A program made the translations under genes and the position numbers. The notes under the pieces were generated by a model. The model worked only from the letters and a program-made list of their open reading frames with translations. It did not search any database and had not been told where the DNA came from. Positions 5,673-10,146 of a stretch of 10,146 nucleotides of DNA are shown here, piece by piece. Origin of the DNA: Alphaproteobacteria bacterium (GTDB lineage: Bacteria; Pseudomonadota; Alphaproteobacteria; Elsterales; Elsteraceae); NCBI GenBank assembly GCA_013297545.1, contig JAAFHH010000065.1:1047-11192 (forward strand), read 5' to 3'. Each line of letters opens with the position of its first letter. Position 1 is the first letter of the stretch.

Positions 5673-7166
5673 CTACCGCCTCAACCGCCCGATCACCGGC
5701 GCCAGAATACACCCAACCGACACCAGCATTAGCGCCAAGGTGACCGGCCGTTCCCACAGGAATGCGAACGAGCCGTCGTGGACGTTGAGGGCGCGGCGCA
5801 AGTTCTCTTCCATCAGCTTACCCAGCACGAAGCCAAGCAGCAGCGGCGCCATTGGATAGTCGACCAGGCGCAAGATCACGCACACCAGGGCCAGCGCCAG
5901 CATCAGCCAGAGGTCGAACGGGTTGAAGCTGACCAGGTACACGCCGATCAAGCAGAAGAACAAGATCAGCGGCACCAGCATGGTCTCGGGGATCGCGAGT
6001 GTGCGGGCGATGTAGGGGATCAGCGGCAGGTTGATCACCAGCAAGATCAGATTGCCGATGTACATCGACGCAACCACCGCCCAGAACACCTCCGAATGCT
6101 GGGTGTAGAGCTGCGGGCCGGGCTGCACGCCGAGTGTGATCAAGGCACCCAAGATCACCGCCGTGGTGCCGGAGCCTGGAATCCCGAGTGTCAGCAGCGG
6201 CACGTAAGCGCCACCGGCGGCGGCATTGTTGGCGGTTTCCGGTGCGGTGATGCCGCGCAAGGACCCCTTGCCGAACATCTCGCGTGCCGGCCCGCGGGCG
6301 AGGTTGCGTTCGACCGCGTAGGACATGAAGGCCGCGATCGTCGCCCCCGCCCCCGGCAGCACACCGACGATGAAGCCGATGATCGAGGACCGCACCGCCG
6401 TCGGGGCGACATCGCGCACCTCAGCGGCAGAAAGCTTGAGCGAGCCGATCTTGCCGCGCGCAGCCGCCTTCGCCTCTTCAGACAGTTTGGCGTTGTGCAA
6501 TGCCGCCATCAGCGCCTCGGAGAGCGCAAACGCCGCCATCGCCAGCAACACGAAGGACAGGCCGTCGGACAAATCCGCGATGCCGAAGGTGTAGCGCTCC
6601 ACACCGTCGGCGATGTCGGTGCCCATGGTCGCGAGCATCAGGCCGAGCACGGTGGTGAGCAGCGCCTTCATCACCCCGCCTTCGTCGGTGAAGGCAGCGA
6701 CCGCGGTCAGGCCCAGCACCATGAGGGCGAAGTACTCTGACCCCTGAAACCCAACCGCCCAGGCAGACAAGGTGGGGGCCGCGACCATCAGCAGAATGGT
6801 CGCAATCGTGCCACCGACGAACGACCCCCACGCACACAAGGCGAGCGCCTTGCCGGCGTGGCCGGATTTCGCCAGCGGGTAGCCGTCAAACGTGGTCGGC
6901 ACCGAACTCGACTCGCCCGGTGCATTGATCAGCACGGACGCGGTCGAGCCGCCAAACATGGCACCATAATAGACCGCAGCCAGCAGGATCATGGCACCCG
7001 AGGGGCCGAGCCCATAGGTCACCGGGATCAGCAGCGACACGGCGGTGACCGGCCCCAATCCCGGCATCATGCCGATGAAGGTGCCGAGCATGCAGCCACC
7101 GACCAGCAGCAACAGGTTGGCCGGGTCGGTCAGCGCCATCAGGCCGGACAAGAGGCCTTCGATCAT
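5673..7166 (-). CDS. tctA: Tripartite tricarboxylate transporter permease TctA
   Basis: A 497-residue large membrane subunit of a tripartite tricarboxylate transporter (TTT family), which imports carboxylates such as citrate using an ion gradient with TctB and a periplasmic TctC. The family pattern is clear: G-x-x-x-G-M-M-P-G-L-G-P at about residues 28-39, a second related element G-V-L-P-G-A-G-A-T in the middle, and G-I-P-G-S-G-T-T with Gly/Pro-rich flanks later, all among 10-12 hydrophobic segments. The frame is open to 7193, but GGAGGA lies just before the ATG at 7166. That start also gives an ATGA overlap with the tctB stop, so I chose it. Length is normal. It is the last gene of its operon and converges with the DUF6414-like gene. 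The substrate cannot be told from this subunit. Confidence 0.93.
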   Translation of the reverse strand: MIEGLLSGLMALTDPANLLLLVGGCMLGTFIGMMPGLGPVTAVSLLIPVTYGLGPSGAMILLAAVYYGAMFGGSTASVLINAPGESSSVPTTFDGYPLAKSGHAGKALALCAWGSFVGGTIATILLMVAAPTLSAWAVGFQGSEYFALMVLGLTAVAAFTDEGGVMKALLTTVLGLMLATMGTDIADGVERYTFGIADLSDGLSFVLLAMAAFALSEALMAALHNAKLSEEAKAAARGKIGSLKLSAAEVRDVAPTAVRSSIIGFIVGVLPGAGATIAAFMSYAVERNLARGPAREMFGKGSLRGITAPETANNAAAGGAYVPLLTLGIPGSGTTAVILGALITLGVQPGPQLYTQHSEVFWAVVASMYIGNLILLVINLPLIPYIARTLAIPETMLVPLILFFCLIGVYLVSFNPFDLWLMLALALVCVILRLVDYPMAPLLLGFVLGKLMEENLRRALNVHDGSFAFLWERPVTLALMLVSVGCILAPVIGRLRR

Positions 7167-7627
7167 GACCAGATCCTCCCGAACCAGCCCCAATCCAAGT
7201 CAACGTCGAGCTGGCGGAACAAGAACCAGAAGCTGAGCGACACACCGAGTGCGACCGCCGCCAACACCAAGGGCCGGCGTTCGCCCAGCACGGCAAAACC
7301 ACCGGCGAGGAACAGGCTCGCCGTCGGCACGAACCCCAGCCGGGTGATGGCGAGCGCGTAGAACCCCATCAACCCAGCCAGCAAGATGGTGCGCATCCAC
7401 GCCGCGCGCTCAAAGCTGATCGTGCGATCGCCACCCGATGGCTTCAGCGCGATCGCAGCCGACAGCACCATGGCGATCAGCCCAAGGGCGAACGGGAACG
7501 ACCGCGCGGACAGCGGGCTGTCGTCGCTCGACGGCGGAATGCGCAAGTTCCAGGCGAGCAAGAAGTACGCGGCCGAGAACGCGAAAATGCCGAGCGCGAC
7601 CGCCCGGTCGAGTGCCCGATACGGCAT
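7163..7627 (-). CDS. tctB: Tripartite tricarboxylate transporter small subunit TctB
   Basis: A 154-residue protein with four hydrophobic segments (about residues 8-26, 45-62, 75-112 as a near-continuous pair, and 120-140) and a short charged tail. This is the size and plan of TctB, the poorly conserved small membrane subunit that pairs with TctA. Sequence within this family varies, so the call rests on topology plus its position directly before tctA. Its stop overlaps the tctA start by four bases (ATGA), and its start is three bases after the stop of the 89-residue upstream gene, so translation of all three is probably coupled. No strong ribosome site of its own is visible, which fits coupling. 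Confidence 0.9.
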   Translation of the reverse strand: MPYRALDRAVALGIFAFSAAYFLLAWNLRIPPSSDDSPLSARSFPFALGLIAMVLSAAIALKPSGGDRTISFERAAWMRTILLAGLMGFYALAITRLGFVPTASLFLAGGFAVLGERRPLVLAAVALGVSLSFWFLFRQLDVDLDWGWFGRIWS

Positions 7628-7630
7628 GGC

Positions 7631-7900
7631 CTAAAGATCGTCGAGCTTGGCTGCCGGTTCCGGCTTATCTTTGGTGCGGGCATCCATCAGGGTCATGATC
7701 GAGCCCTCGATGTCCTCAATGCCGCGGAACACCATCTTCTCCAGATCCTTCAGCCGATTGTCGAAGGAATAGAAGGTAAAGCGCGACATCGGATCGCCGA
7801 AGGCGAAGCCGACGACGGCATCGTTCTGGGCGATCAGGAAGCCATTCGCCGTCTGATTGCGGCCAAGGCTGTAGGTGATGGTGTGGGATTTGATCGACAT
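7631..7900 (-). CDS. Unknown 89-residue protein leading the tct operon
   Basis: I do not recognise this protein. The open frame runs to 8026, but that would add 42 Arg/Pro/Ala-rich residues encoded partly by the hairpin after gabD. The ATG at 7900 starts a clean M-S-I-K-S-H-T sequence, so I chose it. The ribosome site is weak (AAGGGG about 15 bases upstream). The protein begins with beta-like strands (T-I-T-Y-S-L, G-F-L-I-A, V-V-G-F-A-F, F-T-F-Y-S-F), then a helix, and ends in a Lys/Glu/Asp-rich tail. It has no signal peptide, membrane span or cysteine, so it is probably cytoplasmic. Tight spacing to tctB (three bases) says it belongs to the operon. The usual member in that role, a periplasmic TctC of about 320 residues, is absent. 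It is too short and unexported to replace TctC, so a regulatory or accessory role is possible but unproven. Confidence 0.65.
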   Translation of the reverse strand: MSIKSHTITYSLGRNQTANGFLIAQNDAVVGFAFGDPMSRFTFYSFDNRLKDLEKMVFRGIEDIEGSIMTLMDARTKDKPEPAAKLDDL

Positions 7901-7994
7901 GGGCGCGCCAGGACCCCTTGAACTGCCGGCAGCACCCTCGTGGCGCGCCTGGGCGAAGGCTAGCACAGCAGTGTGGGGGGGTGGGATAGCCCTA

Positions 7995-8028
7995 TCGTGC
8001 CGTCGCCGCGATCGCAGCGACGGCACGA
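7995..8028 (-). terminator. Perfect 12-bp hairpin after gabD
   Basis: TCGTGCCGTCGC (7995-8006) pairs perfectly with GCGACGGCACGA (8017-8028) around a 10-base loop. On the minus strand it begins 10 bases after the gabD stop. It lacks a U run but is the strongest stem in the window. It probably ends the gabD transcript and separates it from the unknown gene, tctB and tctA. Confidence 0.6.
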
Positions 8029-8038
8029 CAGAGGCTGG

Positions 8039-9526
8039 CTACTTATCGACCCCGCCGATCTGCAGATACTTGATCTCCAGATAGTCATCGAGACCGTACT
8101 TCGAGCCTTCGCGGCCGAGCCCGCTTTCCTTCACACCACCGAACGGTGCCACTTCGGTCGCAATCATGCCGGTGTTGATACCGACCATGCCGTATTCCAG
8201 CGCTTCGCCAACCCGGAAGATCCGGCCGATGTCGCGGCTGTAGAAGTAGGCGGCAAGCCCGTATTCGGTGTCGTTCGCCATCGCAATCACGTCGGCTTCG
8301 GTCTCGAACCGGAACAGCGGTGCCAGCGGCCCGAAGGTTTCCTCTTTGGCGACCTTCATGCCCTGGGTCACGCCGGTCAGCACGGTCGGTTCAAAGAAGC
8401 TACCGCCGAGCGCGTGGCGCTTGCCGCCGGCCAACACGGTCGCACCCTTGGAGAGGGCGTCGGCAATGTGTTCCTCGACCTTAGCGACCGCCGCGCCATC
8501 GATCAGCGGGCCTTGCGTCGTGCCGGTGGCAGCACCATTGCCGACCACCAGAGCCTTCGCCTTGGCCGCGAACTTCGCCGCGAACGCGTCGTACACCCCA
8601 GCTTGGACATAAAGCCGGTTCGCACACACGCAGGTTTGCCCGGCGTTGCGGTACTTCGAGATCATGGCGCCGTCGACGGCGGCATCGATATCCGCGTCAT
8701 CGAACACGATGAACGGCGCGTTGCCGCCGAGTTCCATCGAGATCTTCTTCATGGTGCCGGCGCACTTCGCCGCTAGCATCTTGCCGATCTCGGTCGAGCC
8801 GGTGAAGGTGAGCTTGCGCACAATCGGGTTGCTGGTCATCTCGTCGCCGATCGCACTGGCGGAGCCGGTGACGATCGAGAACACGCCAGCCGGCACGCCG
8901 GCGCGTTCCGCCAACACCGCCAGTGCGAGAGCCGACAACGGGGTTTGCGAGGCGGGCTTTTGCACCATGGTGCAGCCAACTGCGAGGGCCGGACCGAGCT
9001 TGCGGGTGATCATCGAAGACGGGAAGTTCCACGGCGTGATCGCCGCACACACGCCGATCGGCTGCTTCAGCACCAAGATCCGCTTGTCCGGCTGGTGCTG
9101 CGGGATGGTGTCGCCATAGACCCGCCGGCCCTCTTCGGCGAACCACTCAAGGAACCCGGCACCCGACGCGATCTCGCCCTTGGCTTCGGCGAGCGGCTTG
9201 CCCTGCTCGGCGGTCATGATCTGGGCCAGATCATCCAGGTTGGCGAGGATGAGATCGCCCCAGCGCTTAAGGATCAGGCTGCGATCCTTGGCGACCTTGG
9301 CGGCCCAGCCGGGGAACGCGCGGTTGGCGGCTTCGATCGCGCGGCGGGTCTCTGCCGTGCCCATTTTCGGCACGGTCGCGACGATCTCGCCGGTCGCGGG
9401 GTTGGTGACCGTGATGGTGGCGCCATCATCGGCATCGATCCAGGCCCCATCGACGAAGCACTGCTGGCGCAGCAGGCTTGGGTCTTTGAGGGCGAGGGTG
9501 GCGCGCGGCAGATCTTGGCCGTCCAT
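8039..9526 (-). CDS. gabD: Succinate-semialdehyde dehydrogenase GabD
   Basis: A 495-residue aldehyde dehydrogenase that oxidises succinate semialdehyde to succinate in the cytoplasm, the last step of GABA breakdown feeding the TCA cycle. The sequence follows E. coli GabD closely along its length. The general base is Glu265 in M-E-L-G-G-N-A-P, and the nucleophile is Cys299 in N-A-G-Q-T-C-V-C-A-N-R, 34 residues apart as in the E. coli enzyme. A second Cys (301) two positions on matches the redox-sensitive pair known in GabD-type enzymes. The cofactor segment K-P-A-S-Q-T-P has Ser after K-P-A, as in E. coli GabD, suggesting NADP+ can be used (inference). F-T-G-S-T-E and E-E-T-F-G-P motifs are intact. 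A GGAGAGG site before the ATG at 9526 supports the start. No GABA transaminase gene (gabT) is in the window. It follows pepN by 47 bp on the same strand. Confidence 0.96.
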   Translation of the reverse strand: MDGQDLPRATLALKDPSLLRQQCFVDGAWIDADDGATITVTNPATGEIVATVPKMGTAETRRAIEAANRAFPGWAAKVAKDRSLILKRWGDLILANLDDLAQIMTAEQGKPLAEAKGEIASGAGFLEWFAEEGRRVYGDTIPQHQPDKRILVLKQPIGVCAAITPWNFPSSMITRKLGPALAVGCTMVQKPASQTPLSALALAVLAERAGVPAGVFSIVTGSASAIGDEMTSNPIVRKLTFTGSTEIGKMLAAKCAGTMKKISMELGGNAPFIVFDDADIDAAVDGAMISKYRNAGQTCVCANRLYVQAGVYDAFAAKFAAKAKALVVGNGAATGTTQGPLIDGAAVAKVEEHIADALSKGATVLAGGKRHALGGSFFEPTVLTGVTQGMKVAKEETFGPLAPLFRFETEADVIAMANDTEYGLAAYFYSRDIGRIFRVGEALEYGMVGINTGMIATEVAPFGGVKESGLGREGSKYGLDDYLEIKYLQIGGVDK

Positions 9527-9550
9527 GGGGTTTCCTCTCCAAAGGGGTTT

Positions 9551-9566
9551 GGGTGATAGATCACCC
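9551..9566 (-). terminator. Short perfect hairpin between pepN and gabD
   Basis: GGGTGA (9551-9556) and TCACCC (9561-9566) form a 6-bp stem with a 4-base loop in the 47-bp gap between pepN and gabD. On the minus strand it is followed by AAACCCC, not a U run. It may be a weak terminator or attenuating stem before gabD, or a small operator-like palindrome. Confidence 0.35.
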
Positions 9567-9573
9567 GTGGGGG

Positions 9574-10146
9574 TCAGGCGTCCAGGCTCTTCGAGACAAT
9601 TTCGAACACGTCCGCGCTGAGAGTGGGCTCAGCGGCGATGCGCTGCAACTGGGCGCGCATCAGGGTTGCGCGCGCCTCATCGAAGCGGCGGAACCGGCCC
9701 AAGGGGGGCACGATGCGCGCGGCGACCTTGCCGTTGACCGGATCGAGGGCGATCACCTGATCGGCCAGAAACTGATAGCCCGCCCCATCGGCCCGGTGGA
9801 ACTGCGCTTGGTTGGACGCAAACGCCCGGATCAAGCTGTAGATCTTATTCGGGTTGCGCGGATCATACGATGGGTGGCGGGTCAAGCGCTTGACCCGGTC
9901 GAGCGTATCGGCGCGCGGCGCCAACGCTTGCAGGCTGAACCACTTGTCCATCACCAAGGGTTCGGTGTGCCAGCGTTCGGCAAAACGGGTGAGTGCCGTG
10001 TCAATCTCCGCCTCGCCCACGCCGGAGGGCAGGTTCACGAGGCTAACGAGGGCCGCCAGGCTTTCGGTCATCGTGCTCGCACGCTGGGCTTGGGATGCGA
10101 GCGCTGCCACCGCCTCATCCGTGCCGGTCTGCGCCAGCATGGCGAG
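9574..10146 (-). CDS. pepN: Aminopeptidase N (PepN), C-terminal part
   Basis: The frame is open through the right edge with no start, so this is the last 190 or so residues of a longer gene. The full enzyme is usually about 870-890 residues. It matches the C-terminal helical domain of the bacterial M1-family alanyl aminopeptidase PepN, a cytoplasmic zinc enzyme that trims N-terminal residues from peptides. Recognisable elements are the R-H-P-S-Y-D-P-R-N-P-N-K segment, S-L-I-R-A-F-A-S-N, F-H-x-A-D-G-x-G-Y-x-F-L-A-D-Q-V, the V-A-A-R-I-V-P-P-L-G-R-F-R-R-F-D helix and a final E-I-V-S-K-S-L. The zinc site (HEXXH) and GAMEN motif lie outside the window. The first ATG inside the window at 10140 is an internal Met, not the start. 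The stop is at 9574-9576. Its neighbour downstream is gabD. Confidence 0.93.
   Translation of the reverse strand, partial: LAMLAQTGTDEAVAALASQAQRASTMTESLAALVSLVNLPSGVGEAEIDTALTRFAERWHTEPLVMDKWFSLQALAPRADTLDRVKRLTRHPSYDPRNPNKIYSLIRAFASNQAQFHRADGAGYQFLADQVIALDPVNGKVAARIVPPLGRFRRFDEARATLMRAQLQRIAAEPTLSADVFEIVSKSLDA

Noticed and set aside
5778..6740. 320-residue plus-strand open frame opposite tctA
   Set aside because: His/Gln/Arg-rich shadow with no motifs; tctA on the other strand is certain.
7902..7949. GGCGCGCC occurs twice 40 bp apart here (7902, 7942), and also at 114, 2009 and 2285
   Set aside because: At this GC content about one copy per 10 kb is expected by chance. Five copies is a mild excess, but the flanks differ and positions are unrelated to gene layout.
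7975..7985. G7-T-G3 tract between gabD and the unknown gene, considered as a phase-variable repeat
   Set aside because: It lies outside any supported coding region and is too short to argue for slippage control.
7901..8026. N-terminal extension of the 89-residue gene to 8026
   Set aside because: It would be encoded through the gabD hairpin and a G-rich tract, is Arg/Pro-rich, and precedes a cleaner internal start at 7900.
7973..8776. Plus-strand open frames opposite gabD, including 8945-9556
   Set aside because: Antisense to a nearly textbook GabD; no start signals and shadow-like composition.

Overview
This is a GC-rich chromosomal window, mostly around 63-65% GC by eye. The protein sequences look proteobacterial and most likely alphaproteobacterial: GabD closely follows the E. 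coli enzyme, the PepN tail has the proteobacterial form, and there is a TctA/TctB transporter pair of the kind common in that class. I cannot name a genus. I see no IS element, tRNA, rRNA or CRISPR array. No stretch above 300 bases lacks a gene. Positions 1-73 hold nothing I can identify.

Layout. (1) 74-1960, minus strand: an MFS_3/EntS-like exporter followed 66 bp later by a small outer-membrane-type lipoprotein, probably one operon. (2) 1961-2085: a divergent intergenic region with a perfect 8-bp inverted repeat. (3) 2086-4312, plus strand: a secreted four-cysteine protein with a lectin/endostatin-like pattern, then an unusual class 3 lipase with a recognisable Ser-Asp-His triad and a long insertion. 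Each appears to be its own transcription unit. (4) 4313-5672, plus strand: a lower-GC segment with different codon use. It carries a 66-residue ORF whose end overlaps the start of a 317-residue DUF6414-like protein. This is the best candidate for acquired DNA and for an undescribed two-gene unit. (5) 5673-7900, minus strand: an 89-residue protein of unknown function, tctB and tctA, tightly coupled (3-bp gap, then an ATGA overlap). They form a tripartite tricarboxylate transporter operon with no TctC binding protein in the window. (6) 8039-10146, minus strand: gabD (succinate-semialdehyde dehydrogenase), preceded by the C-terminal end of pepN (aminopeptidase N), which runs off the right edge. 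A perfect 12-bp hairpin just after gabD probably separates it from the tct operon.

Most of the window is ordinary metabolism and transport. The parts that ordinary annotation leaves unexplained are the low-GC ORF pair at 4532-5618, the unknown leader gene of the tct operon, the lipase insertion and the secreted four-cysteine protein.
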